From assembly GCA_903896925.1 (NCBI GenBank), contig CAITZM010000116.1, positions 1-64,000 of the forward strand: a DNA stretch of 64,000 nucleotides. The letters run 5' to 3'. Below are positions 26,392-34,894 of this stretch, piece by piece. The notes under the pieces are model-generated. The model did no database searches. It saw only the letters and a program-made list of their open reading frames with translations, and was not told the origin of the DNA. Position numbers and translations under genes: made by a program. The first letter of the stretch is position 1, and the number at the start of each line of letters is the position of its first letter. Source of the DNA: an uncultured Lentisphaerota bacterium (GTDB lineage: Bacteria > Verrucomicrobiota > Kiritimatiellia > CAIQIC01).

Positions 26392-27317
26392 ATGCAGAGA
26401 CGCGAATTTTTGAAATCCGCCAGCCTGGGCCTGGCCGCCTTGGCGCTGCCGGCCTGCACGGCCACCACGGGCCACACCGGCGGTGTGGCAACAAGTACTC
26501 GCACCCAAGTCGCAGCGCCACTGGTCAAGGGACAGCGCGTCTTCACCTGTGCGCACAGCTTTCACGCGTTCGTCTATCGCCAGCTGGCCGAGGCGGCCCG
26601 GAACGCCGGCCTTCAAGATCACCAGTGTGTGGGGCTGTCGTCGATCGGCGGCTCGCGGATCAGCCAGCACTGGGACGTGGCGGAGGAGAAAAACACGGCC
26701 AAGGCGGCCCTGCGCGCGGGCAAGGTGGACGTGCTCACCCTCTCGCCCATCTGGATGCCCGACGACGGCATCGAAAAATTCGCCCGGCTCGGCGTGGAGC
26801 ACAACCCGGACATCCGCATCACGGTGCAGGAGTTCTGGCTCCCCAACGACACCTACGAGCCGCGCTATCCTCTGGACACGCGCAAGAAAGTCGACCACGA
26901 CGCCACGGATCTCGCGGCGCTGCAGCAGGCCCAGACGCGTTACGACCATGACGTGGATGAATTCGTTAGCGGGATCAACCGGCGGCTGGGCAAAAATGTG
27001 CTCCTTACCGTGCCGGTCGGGCAGGCCGCGGTGGCGTTGCGCAAAAAAATCGTCGCCGGCCAGGCGCCGGGCCTGAAGAAGCAGTGGGATCTGTTCCGCG
27101 ACTGCTGGGCCATCCCTTGGTGCCGCTGCAGCTGCTCTCGGCGTACTGCCACTTTGCCGTGATTTACCGGCGCAACCCCGTGGGCCTGCCCGTGCCCTCC
27201 GACTTCGCCAAGGCCAATAGGCCGGAGTGGGATGCCCGGCTGAACAGTCTGCTCCAGGAACTGGCCTGGGACGCCGTCCTGCAGCATCCCATGAGCGGCT
27301 TCGCGGCCGCGACGTGA
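26392..27317 (+). pseudogene. Tat-exported SGNH-like family protein, frameshifted
   Basis: The frame from MQRREFLKSASLGLAALALPACTA (Tat RR motif plus lipobox-like LPAC) runs through a body resembling uncharacterised planctomycete-type proteins (CAHSFHAFVY, GGSRISQHWD, KVDVLTLSPIWMPDDGIEKFA). Near 27100-27106 the reading frame is lost; the expected continuation (LGHPLVPLQLLSAYCHF ... HPMSGFAAAT) is in the -1 frame and ends at 27317. One missing base after TTCCGCGACTG would explain it. Could be a sequencing or assembly error, or a real recent mutation. The intact product would be about 308 aa. Confidence 0.7.
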
Positions 27318-27562
27318 GCCGGACCCGTTTCAATCCGGGAGAAGCACTTTGTCGAGCAAAGACGGCTGGCAGCCGGAGCGTTTCCAGTTCACAGGTAGCC
27401 GGCTTGGCACACTTTGTGGAAGCGACCTCCGGTCGCTTTCCTCAATTTGATGCGGCCGGCCTGCCCCGGCGCAGCCACTCGGCGAAGCCGGGAGGCCGCA
27501 TCTACGCGGCGGCAGCTCTGCCGCCACGACTTCGTCGAAGCTACAGCATTTGTGGAAACGCG

Positions 27563-28342
27563 CTAGTCGTGGCCACGGCGGCCGCGCTGGCTGCTGGCGC
27601 CGTGGCAGTAGGCGCAAAAGTTGTTGGGCAGCACTTTCGCAAACGCGGCCTTGTCCTCGGCATTTTTCACCAGCGCCAACTGCGCCTCGCGATAGATCTG
27701 GGACTGGGCCTTGTCTTCCTGGCCCAACGCCCCCGCGCCACGATGACAGGCCGCGCATTTCTTCGCGCCATGCTCGGCGCTGTCGCCATGCCGCCCGGCG
27801 TAATCGGCGCCGTGGCTGGCAGGGACATGGCACCGGCTGCACTGTTCATCGCCCTTGTGGCCGAAGGTGCTGAACAGGACCGGATTGGCCGGCGGCGTGG
27901 CGCCCTCGATCTGCCTGGCGGTGAAGTTGTCGTGGTGACAGTTCGCGCAAAAGCGACCGCGCGAGGTGGCGCCGTGCGGCTCCAAAGCCGGCGTGCGGGC
28001 GAGGCTGGGGAACGGTTTGCCGCTGCCGAGCCCTTTGGCCTCGGCATGGCAGACCTTGCACTCTTTCGCACCCAACCAGCCGAAGTGGCGCTCGTGGCTA
28101 AACACGACCCGGCTGGCGCCATTGGTGGCGGGAAACTTGACCAGGATGTCGAGCGGTGACCGCCATTCGCGATGGCCCACGTACTGGCCGGGCGTCAACG
28201 CACTGTCCGCCGGCGCGCCGTTGGACAGCCTGGTGGTCTTCGTGTTAGGGTCATATTGCACCCACGTCTGACGACCGCCGTGCTCCTCCGCCAGAACCAG
28301 CGTGGCGCAGGCGACCAGGATCAACCAGGGAAAACGTTTCAC
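27563..28342 (-). CDS. Pentaheme c-type cytochrome, exported
   Basis: 259 aa from a GTG at 28342, with a signal peptide (KRFPWLILVACATLVLA). Five CxxCH heme sites: CKVCH 95-99, CANCH 132-136, CSRCH 168-172, CAACH 196-200, CAYCH 243-247, with extra histidines (FSHERHFG at 81-88) as likely axial ligands, as in cytochrome c3/c7-type proteins. Predicted periplasmic electron carrier. Its GTG overlaps the TGA of the upstream YceI gene (GTGA), so the two are translationally coupled. No oxidoreductase partner is visible. Confidence 0.85.
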   Translation of the reverse strand: MKRFPWLILVACATLVLAEEHGGRQTWVQYDPNTKTTRLSNGAPADSALTPGQYVGHREWRSPLDILVKFPATNGASRVVFSHERHFGWLGAKECKVCHAEAKGLGSGKPFPSLARTPALEPHGATSRGRFCANCHHDNFTARQIEGATPPANPVLFSTFGHKGDEQCSRCHVPASHGADYAGRHGDSAEHGAKKCAACHRGAGALGQEDKAQSQIYREAQLALVKNAEDKAAFAKVLPNNFCAYCHGASSQRGRRGHD

Positions 28343-28881
28343 GGCGCCGCCCTTTCTCCCGACACATGAACCTTCACCTCGTCGGCCACAACCACGCCCA
28401 GCATCGCGGGGCGCTTCAGCTGCCAGTCGGTCAAACGCAACACCAGGTCGCCCTGAAAAAACTGCCACCCGTGCGCGACCGTGACCGTGCCGGGGATTTC
28501 GACGGGCCGCTTGACACCGTGCAACGACAGCACGCCCAACACCGTCACGGGACCGGCATCCACCCGGCCCTTCAAGCCCGTCGGCTGGAAGCTGGCGGTG
28601 GGGAAAGCCTGGGTTTCAAACAGCGCCACGGTGTGGTTGTCGCGGACTTTGTTCCCCGAGGACCAGCGGGCCAGGTCCACCAGCACGGCGCCGCTGACCG
28701 GCCCGGCGGCCTGGCTCCAGATGAGCTGACCGGTAACGGCGGAGTTGGTCCCGCTCCATGAACCCATCAGGGAACTGCCCGTGTAAATGACCTGCCCGGA
28801 GAGGCGATTGGTCACGGTGGCGGCCGGAGTTGCTGTGGCCAGCAGGCACAAACAAAGCAAAGTTATGGCTGAACGTTTCAC
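28339..28881 (-). CDS. YceI family periplasmic lipid-binding protein
   Basis: 180 aa from a GTG at 28881, signal peptide KRSAITLLCLCLLATATPAA. The YceI lipocalin-like barrel pattern is visible: SQVIYTGSS-like first strands, SGAVLVDLARWSSGNKVRDNH, FPTASFQPTG, VLGVLSLHGVKRPVEIPGTV. YceI proteins bind isoprenoids, including ubiquinone-like molecules, and often accompany cytochromes. Here it is first in a two-gene unit with the pentaheme cytochrome, suggesting quinone- or redox-linked function; that part is inference. Confidence 0.85.
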   Translation of the reverse strand: MKRSAITLLCLCLLATATPAATVTNRLSGQVIYTGSSLMGSWSGTNSAVTGQLIWSQAAGPVSGAVLVDLARWSSGNKVRDNHTVALFETQAFPTASFQPTGLKGRVDAGPVTVLGVLSLHGVKRPVEIPGTVTVAHGWQFFQGDLVLRLTDWQLKRPAMLGVVVADEVKVHVSGERAAP

Positions 28882-29104
28882 GTGCAAAAATCGCGCGGCG
28901 ACTTTAGGCAACTGGTGGGCGGGAGTCAAATTTTTCCCAGCGCATGCGGACAGAAAGCAATGGCCCCGCCCCACCCCACAGGCCGGGCACCGCGCCAGCC
29001 CAGGTTGCCGACCAGCGCTTCATGCAGTATCTATGCAGGCGCAGTTTACGCTGCCGGGGCCACACGGGCACGACAGCGGACGCGACAACGGAAGGATGTT
29101 CGAC

Positions 29105-29692
29105 ATGCATCACGGATGGAACACATGGCTGGCGGCGGGCGCGCTGGGCGCATGGCTGGGCGGCACGGCACAGGCGCAGCAACTGGAGACCAACCACATG
29201 GACAAGCTTTATGACATCGGCGTGCAACGCATCGACGGCACGACGACGAACCTCGCCGCCTACAAGGGCCAGGTGCTGTTGATCGTCAACGTGGCCAGCC
29301 GGTGCGGCTTCACCAAGCAGTATGCCGGCCTGCAGAAGCTCTATGAAACCTATCGGGAGCGTGGCCTGGTCGTGCTGGGCTTCCCGGCCAACGATTTCCT
29401 TGGCCAGGAACCGGGCACCAACGAGGAGATCGCGCAGTTCTGTTCGACGAAATTTCACGTCACCTTCCCGCTGTTCGCCAAGATCACCGTCGCCGGCCGG
29501 GACCTGCACCCGCTCTACAAATTCCTGACCGACAAGGCGACCGACCCGGAGTTTGGCGGCAAGATCACCTGGAACTTCAACAAGTTTCTGATCGGCCGCG
29601 ATGGCCGGATCATGGCCCGCTTTGGCAGCATGACCGCCCCGGAACACAAGGACCTCGCCGCCGCCATCGAAAAAGCCTTGGCGGTAAAATAA
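29105..29692 (+). CDS. Glutathione peroxidase-family thiol peroxidase, exported
   Basis: 195 aa with a signal peptide (MHHGWNTWLAAGALGAWLGGTAQA). Catalytic tetrad of the GPx family: C67 in NVASRCGFT, Q101 in GQEPG, W156 and N157 in TWNFNKFL. The catalytic residue is Cys, not selenocysteine, so it probably reduces peroxides using thioredoxin-like donors. GGAAGG lies 9 bp before the chosen ATG; another in-frame ATG at 29096 is too close to that site. Divergent from the YceI/cytochrome unit, across ~220 bp. Confidence 0.88.
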   Translation: MHHGWNTWLAAGALGAWLGGTAQAQQLETNHMDKLYDIGVQRIDGTTTNLAAYKGQVLLIVNVASRCGFTKQYAGLQKLYETYRERGLVVLGFPANDFLGQEPGTNEEIAQFCSTKFHVTFPLFAKITVAGRDLHPLYKFLTDKATDPEFGGKITWNFNKFLIGRDGRIMARFGSMTAPEHKDLAAAIEKALAVK

Positions 29693-30410
29693 GCGGGCCG
29701 CAGAAGACCCCTTCCTCCGTAAGCACAGCCCCGCTCCGGACCAAACCTCACGCACCAGCGGCCACTCGGCCGCAGCCTTTTCATGGGTGCCGGGCCGCAG
29801 CGGGCGCAGCGCAGCAGCCACGGACGAACACGGAGAAGAAGATAACGCAAAGTCGCGAAGCCAGGCGGAAGACGCAAAGACGGAAGCTGTTAACGCAAAG
29901 CGGGAAACCCTTCCCTGGGAGGGGGCGCGAAGGCGGATGGAACAGAGGCCATTCCACAGGGCAGCCGACGCAGATTGAAGATGAACGCTTGCTCGATCTT
30001 TGCGCCTTACCAACCCTGAGCTTGTCGAAGGGGGCTTAACCTTGTGACGTTGCGTTAAAAGGCCTCCACAGATTTCGACAGGGATGAGGGGAGGTTGGCG
30101 GCAGGTGCAGAAAAGAGTAAACCGCCAAGGCGCCAAGGACGCCAAGTTGAAAGCAGGCGGGTAAGAAGGCTCGAAGGCTACAGCGAAGGTTTCCGGTCGC
30201 CAACCCTAGACGCCTGCGTGCGCGGGCATCCCTTGTTTCCTTTTCCTTGGCGACCTTGGCGCCTTGGCGGTGAGAAGAAAAGGCAGCCACAGATTTCAAG
30301 AGGAACCCGGCACGCGGGATGCTTCAATTCTTGGGCACAAGCCCCCACGAGCAAACCGTCGGCCGCCGATGCCGGGGGTGTGCGTGGCACTGAAGAACCG
30401 TGACGATGTT
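29693..30410. repeat. Dispersed-repeat field
   Basis: Contains TTAACGCAAAGCGGGAAACC, CCCTGAGCTTGTCGAAGGGG, CCTCCACAGATTTCGACAGG and two CGCCAAGGCGCCAAGGACG blocks. No gene seen. Confidence 0.75.
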
Positions 30411-31562
30411 ATGATGTGGATGGCTGTCAGACGGACGGGGCGGTGTGGCGGGATCCAGAGCGGTCTTGTCGGCCTCGCGCTGGCCCTCGCGGTCGCGAGC
30501 CAGGCCGATGTACTCCGTTTGAAAAATGGCAATCGCATGGAGGGCGTGATCCGCGCCGAGACTGCGGCCGACTATCAAATGGATCTCGGCTTTGGCACCG
30601 TCGGGATTCCGAAAGCCCAGGTCGCCGGCGTGGAGCGCGCGTCTGACGACGCACGGGCCCGCTGGGAGGCGGCGCGCCGCACCCAATTCATCCTGCATGA
30701 GAAATATGTCCCGGCCGGGCAGCGTGACCTGCTGGCCGCCTGGCAAGCCTTGGAGACGCAGCGCGCCGGTGCCTTGAAAGCGCAGCGGACGGTGACCGAC
30801 CTGCAGCAGGCGCTGGCGCGGGAACCACAGGAGGCCGCGCAACTGCTGGCGCAAGAAGCCAGCACGAGCAGCCGGCTGAGCCTGCCAACCCATCCCACCA
30901 GAACAACGGTGGCGCAGTACAACCAAGCCGTGACCGAGGTGAACGAACTGCGCACCCGGCTAATGGCCTTGCAACAGAAGGCGCCGGAGCAGCAGGCCGC
31001 GCTGGACCAGGGACGGCGCGAGTCCGCACGCTACACGGGCGCGCTGCTCCGCTTCGCCGACCAAGTGAAGCAACGGAAAGCGCTGGGGGCCGGCACGGAC
31101 GACCCGCAGATGGTGGCCGTCTTTTTTGCCGCGGTGGAGGCCCGTCTCCATACATTCCTGGGCGAAATCCAACAGGTACAACTGCCCTACCAGCCCGATC
31201 GACGGCAGGTGGTGGTCAAAGCCCGGCTGAACGATCTGATCGAAGGCTTGTTCCTGGTGGATACCGGGGCCTCCACCATGAGCATCAGCGAGGAGTTCGC
31301 GCGGCGGCTCAACCTTCCGGCCGGCACGCCGGCGGCCCTGATCACGCTCGCCGATGGGTCCACGCGCAAAGCGCGGACCAGCAGGCTGCGCTCCGTCGAA
31401 ATCGCAGGCGCCCGCATGGCGGATGTCGCGACCGTCATCCTGCCGGACCAGCCCGGCACAGGTATCGATGGCCTGTTGGGCATGAACTTCATATCGGAAT
31501 TCAACATCCAGCTGGACACCGAGGCGCAGGTGCTGAGGCTGAACCGCTTCGCCCCACCGTGA
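30411..31562 (+). CDS. Exported coiled-coil protein with retropepsin-like aspartyl protease domain
   Basis: 383 aa. N-terminal signal/membrane segment (GLVGLALALAVASQA), a short SH3-like strand region (LRLKNGNRMEGVI), a coiled coil (~90-220, rich in Ala/Gln/Glu/Arg), then a single retropepsin-like domain at ~260-383. The catalytic motif VDTGASTMSIS is near residue 284, and IDGLLGMNFISEF is the second conserved strand. Single-lobe proteases of this type must dimerise. Start could also be 30414 or 30420. Physiological substrate unknown; flanked by repeat fields. Confidence 0.8.
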   Translation: MMWMAVRRTGRCGGIQSGLVGLALALAVASQADVLRLKNGNRMEGVIRAETAADYQMDLGFGTVGIPKAQVAGVERASDDARARWEAARRTQFILHEKYVPAGQRDLLAAWQALETQRAGALKAQRTVTDLQQALAREPQEAAQLLAQEASTSSRLSLPTHPTRTTVAQYNQAVTEVNELRTRLMALQQKAPEQQAALDQGRRESARYTGALLRFADQVKQRKALGAGTDDPQMVAVFFAAVEARLHTFLGEIQQVQLPYQPDRRQVVVKARLNDLIEGLFLVDTGASTMSISEEFARRLNLPAGTPAALITLADGSTRKARTSRLRSVEIAGARMADVATVILPDQPGTGIDGLLGMNFISEFNIQLDTEAQVLRLNRFAPP

Positions 31563-31845
31563 GGGGGCATGATCATCCACAGATTTCACGGATTACACAG
31601 CTTTCCGGGCTGAGGAAAGCAGGGTCGGAAAACCAACCACCAAGACGCCAAGGACGCCAAGACCGAAGCAAAGCAGCAGCCACGGATGAGCACGGATTTC
31701 GCGGAGCAGCAGATCGAGCGAGACAACCAGCCCGCATCAAGAAAACCCTTCCCGCCAAAGGTCTCAGAGCAGCTCAAAGAGATCTCTCTTCTTGGCGACC
31801 TTGGCGCCTTGGCGGTTAAACGCTCCTCGCCTCTGCGTCCGCCGG
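31563..31845. repeat. Dispersed-repeat field
   Basis: ATCCACAGATTTCACGGATT, CACCAAGACGCCAAGGACGC, CACGGATGAGCACGGATTTC and CTTGGCGCCTTGGCGGTTAA copies, convergent with the stop of the PQQ-propeller gene. Confidence 0.75.
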
Positions 31846-33177
31846 TCACGGCGCGGCGAGCGAGAGGCAGACCAGTTCCCGGTCGTTGCGCACAAAGACG
31901 CAGCGGCCGGCGAAGGCGGGATGCGACCAGACGAGGTGCCGGCCGCCGGCGGTGTTGGTCGGCTCCAGCAGGTGGGCCCGGCTGATTTCCTCGTAGCCGC
32001 GCGGGCTGAGGCGGGCGATGATCAAATCGCCCTTTTCATTGTAGAGAAAGAACCGGTCACCCTGCTTGACGATAAAGGCGTTAGCCCAGCGCCTGTTGGA
32101 CTCGGCGGCGGCGCCCGTCGGCACGTCGCTCGCCCAGACGCGCTCGCCGGTGTCGGTACGCAGACAACGGAACTGCCCATAGCTGCACACGCCGTAAATG
32201 TAGCCATCTTCCAGGAACGGCGTACTCATCACGCAATGCAGCTTGTCGGTGTTCCGCTCGCTGTCGCTCGTGCCACGCCACTGCACGGTCGCGGCTGGCT
32301 GCGCGGCTGCGAGCCGCAGCATCAGCGGCCCGTTGTAAAACGCCGAGACGAACAGCTGGTCGCCCAGCTGGCGCGGCGTGGGGATGGTCATGCCGGCCTT
32401 CACCGCAAACGGTTCCGACCAGTAAACCCGGCCGGTTTCCGGGTCGAGCGCGTTGAGCGACTCCGGATGCCAGACGATGAGCTGCCGCTTGCCGCCGGCT
32501 TCGCAAAGCATCGGCGGACAGTAGCCCGGCTCCTTGGCCGAGAGCGCACGCCAGAGTTCCTTGCCGGTGTCCTTGTCGAACGCCACCACCGTGCTGCCTG
32601 CGCCGCCAACCAGGCAGATGAGCCGCTGCCCATCGAGCAGCGGATGCCCGGCGAAGCCCCACGTCGGCGCCCTGATGCCGTAATCCTGTTTCAGATCCCG
32701 GGCCCAGAGTTCCTTGCCCGAGGCCGCGTCGAGACAGCCGAGGTGGCCTTCGGCCCCGAGCGTGTACACCTTGCCGCCCGCCACCAGCGGCGTCGCCCGC
32801 GGTCCGGCCGGGTAGCTGATGGTGTAGGTGCAGGCGTATTCGTTCGTCCAGAGCGGTTGGCCGTCGGCCGCGCTGAAGCAGAGCACACGCTCCTTGCCGG
32901 GCACCGTCTCGCGCTTGAACGGGTCGGCCGGGTTGCTGGTATGCTCCGGCAGGATGCGGTCGGTGACGAACACCCGGCCGCCCGCCACCGCCGGCCCGGC
33001 ATAGCCGCCGCCGAGCGGCGCGCGCCAGCGCACAGGCGGACCGCCCGCGGGAAACTTCTCCAGAATCCCCGTCTCGCGCCAGACGCTGTCGCGCTGCGGA
33101 CCGAGCCACTGCGGCCAGTCGTCCGCACATGCGACGCCGGTTCCCAAGACCACCAACCACAACGCGATTTTCTTCAT
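31846..33177 (-). CDS. Exported PQQ-like beta-propeller protein
   Basis: 443 aa with a signal peptide (MKKIALWLVVLGTGVACA) and GGGGGAT before the start. Begins DDWPQWLGPQRD, typical of the PQQ-binding-like repeat proteins common in Planctomycetes/Verrucomicrobia. Repeated blades carry W-docking motifs: GCLDAASGKELWARD, VVAFDKDTGKELWRA, LNALDPETGRVYWSE, RTDTGERVWASD. Likely periplasmic; most members have no proven activity and few keep dehydrogenase residues. Expressed alone as far as can be seen. Confidence 0.85.
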   Translation of the reverse strand: MKKIALWLVVLGTGVACADDWPQWLGPQRDSVWRETGILEKFPAGGPPVRWRAPLGGGYAGPAVAGGRVFVTDRILPEHTSNPADPFKRETVPGKERVLCFSAADGQPLWTNEYACTYTISYPAGPRATPLVAGGKVYTLGAEGHLGCLDAASGKELWARDLKQDYGIRAPTWGFAGHPLLDGQRLICLVGGAGSTVVAFDKDTGKELWRALSAKEPGYCPPMLCEAGGKRQLIVWHPESLNALDPETGRVYWSEPFAVKAGMTIPTPRQLGDQLFVSAFYNGPLMLRLAAAQPAATVQWRGTSDSERNTDKLHCVMSTPFLEDGYIYGVCSYGQFRCLRTDTGERVWASDVPTGAAAESNRRWANAFIVKQGDRFFLYNEKGDLIIARLSPRGYEEISRAHLLEPTNTAGGRHLVWSHPAFAGRCVFVRNDRELVCLSLAAP

Positions 33178-33518
33178 AACGATATCCCCCACCCTATTCG
33201 AGCCGACCACAATCGCCATACCTTGACAGGCCGAATAGATCATGGAAGCATTCTCATGCAGGGCAGCGGAAAGACAAGCGCTATCTCGCCATGAAACGGC
33301 GCAGTGCCAGAACCGGAAGAGTCGACAGAATCATTGAAGCAGAACCTTTCCACCACGACCTGAGCACTATGCATGCTGGCGACAAACTCAGCTCACCCTG
33401 CGCTGCGCTTGCTCTCAAGGGCGGTGTTCATGTCGGCGGAGGGCACTTCGCCGACAAGCCCTGGGCACCTGCTGGCCGGAGGCGCTGACGGAGGAGCGCC
33501 TGTCGTCTCGTCATCCCG
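33178..33518. other. Intergenic, no gene recognised
   Basis: Promoter region of the PQQ protein plus unassigned DNA containing one GACAGAATCATT phrase related to the 1-0.9 kb array. No supported gene. Confidence 0.4.
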
Positions 33519-34037
33519 CTAGAGCACACCGTGATGCCCGCGAATCCGGCTCATCTCCGGGGCGGACAGTCCGGCTTGCGCGGCGAAATCCGGCCAGGCC
33601 TTCACCGCGACACCGATCCGTTGCAGCACCTGCGCCGCGGTGCCGATGCCGAACCGGTCGGCCACGGCCAGCAGGTCGGCACGGGAAATGCCGGAGAATT
33701 TCCCGTTGACCGCCATGAGATGCTGGTTGGTCCACTCGCCCTCAGGATTGTGGGCGTGCGTCACATCATAGGCTGGCGCGAGCAGCCAGTGGCCCCCCTC
33801 GCGCAACAGGAACGCAAAGTTTTTTGTGTGATCATCGCAATTGGCCGTCATGACATTGAAGGCCATCCGGCGGAAGGCCTCCTCCTGCGCCGCGTACCCC
33901 AGCTGCAACCGGGAGATGGCCAGGAAAAGCTGGTTGTAATCGTGGCTGGCCTTCTGTTTGTAATCCAGGTGCGCCATGGCGCAGAGGGTTTGCACATGGT
34001 GTTTGCGGTTGCCGTCGCGGTCAAAGCGCAGGGTCAT
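33519..34037 (-). pseudogene. HipA kinase, C-terminal remnant
   Basis: 172 aa that align with only the C-terminal part of HipA-type Ser/Thr kinases (full length ~400-440 aa). It opens at the conserved RFDRDGNRKHHVQTLCAMAHLDY strand, and retains the catalytic-loop motif NCDDHTKNFAFL and the metal-binding LAPAYDVT. The N-terminal ATP-binding P-loop-like region is missing and no HipB antitoxin gene is present. Without the N-lobe, kinase activity is unlikely. It sits in a short decay zone with an equally incomplete aldo/keto reductase. Confidence 0.8.
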
Positions 34038-34118
34038 GTAAAGCCCTTTATTGGTCCATTAACGCACACGGGATAGATAATGGCCCTGATTAAGTCCACT
34101 CATAACGCACGCTGTCTG

Positions 34119-34502
34119 TTACGCGGGGTTCCACCAGCAGGGTCCCTTGCCGGCGATGGCCAGCTTGGCCTTGCCGCGGAGATAAGCCAGCTGATGCTGG
34201 GAGAGCGGTTGAAAGGTCGTGGCGGCCGCGAAGGCCGCGTCCTGCTCGTCGGGGGTGCTCAGGCCCAGCAGCGCCACATCGGGGTCGCAGATGAGCGTGT
34301 ACCCGCTGTAGCCATCCTCATAAGCCGGGGCGGTGTCGATGACGTTCAGTCCGGCGTCCAGCGCCCTGCGCAGCGTGGCCGCGCATTGCTCCAGCGGGAC
34401 GCTGCGGTCTGCGAGGTCACCGAGGCCCAGCAGGCTGGCCGTGAAACCGGTCCGGCCCAACTCGCGCCGCGGCCGGAACGTGAACGCGGAATGATCAGAC
34501 AT
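34119..34502 (-). pseudogene. Aldo/keto reductase with internal deletion
   Basis: 127 aa from MSDHSAFTF, with GAGGTGA before the ATG at 34502. Residues 1-66 are a normal AKR N-terminus (RELGRTGFTASLLGLG, VIDTAPAYEDGYS, giving the catalytic Asp56 and Tyr61). Residues 67-127 are a normal C-terminus (DPDVALLGLSTPDEQDAAFA ... GKGPCWWNP). About 180-200 residues of barrel, including the catalytic Lys and His, are missing, apparently by an in-frame deletion at ~34300-34306. The reading frame is otherwise clean. Not expected to be an active reductase. Confidence 0.75.
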
Positions 34503-34894
34503 ATTCACCTCGCATGGCTTGCGCTGCTTAAGCATGGCGCAGGCATAGGCCGGGGCGGGAAGAAGAGGAGTTCAGAGGTCAGCGGTCAGAGGTCGGACGG
34601 AGGGGAACACCCTCGCGTCCAGTGTCTCGCGTTTCGTGTTCAAGGTTCAGCGCCTACCGCATTATCCGGCTGACTTCGCGGGGCTGGAAAATACCGACCA
34701 CAAGACTTGAGCTTGGTTGCGGTTGGTTTATCTGGCGGCGGGCGCGCCGCTCCCGCCCTACCCCTTCGTTTCCTTTGTTGCCTTCTGTGAATTTCCCGAC
34801 TTCCGCAGCCCTCTCCGAAAATCTGTACATACCTGCTCTGCAGGCTCCGGTTGCGATCCGGCGAGGTTGATTGTGCGGCAGCGTACGCCCGGCT
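34503..34894. other. Intergenic, no gene recognised
   Basis: Contains one ATCCGGCTGACTTCGCGGGG fragment of the 13-15 kb array family and GGTCAGCGGTCAGAGGTCGG-type short repeats. No supported gene. Confidence 0.45.

Noticed and set aside
27090-27110. Programmed ribosomal frameshift
   Set aside because: No slippery heptamer or downstream stem is evident; a missing base is the simpler explanation.
33519-34502. Intact HipBA toxin-antitoxin plus reductase genes
   Set aside because: Both reading frames are incomplete relative to their families and there is no antitoxin gene.
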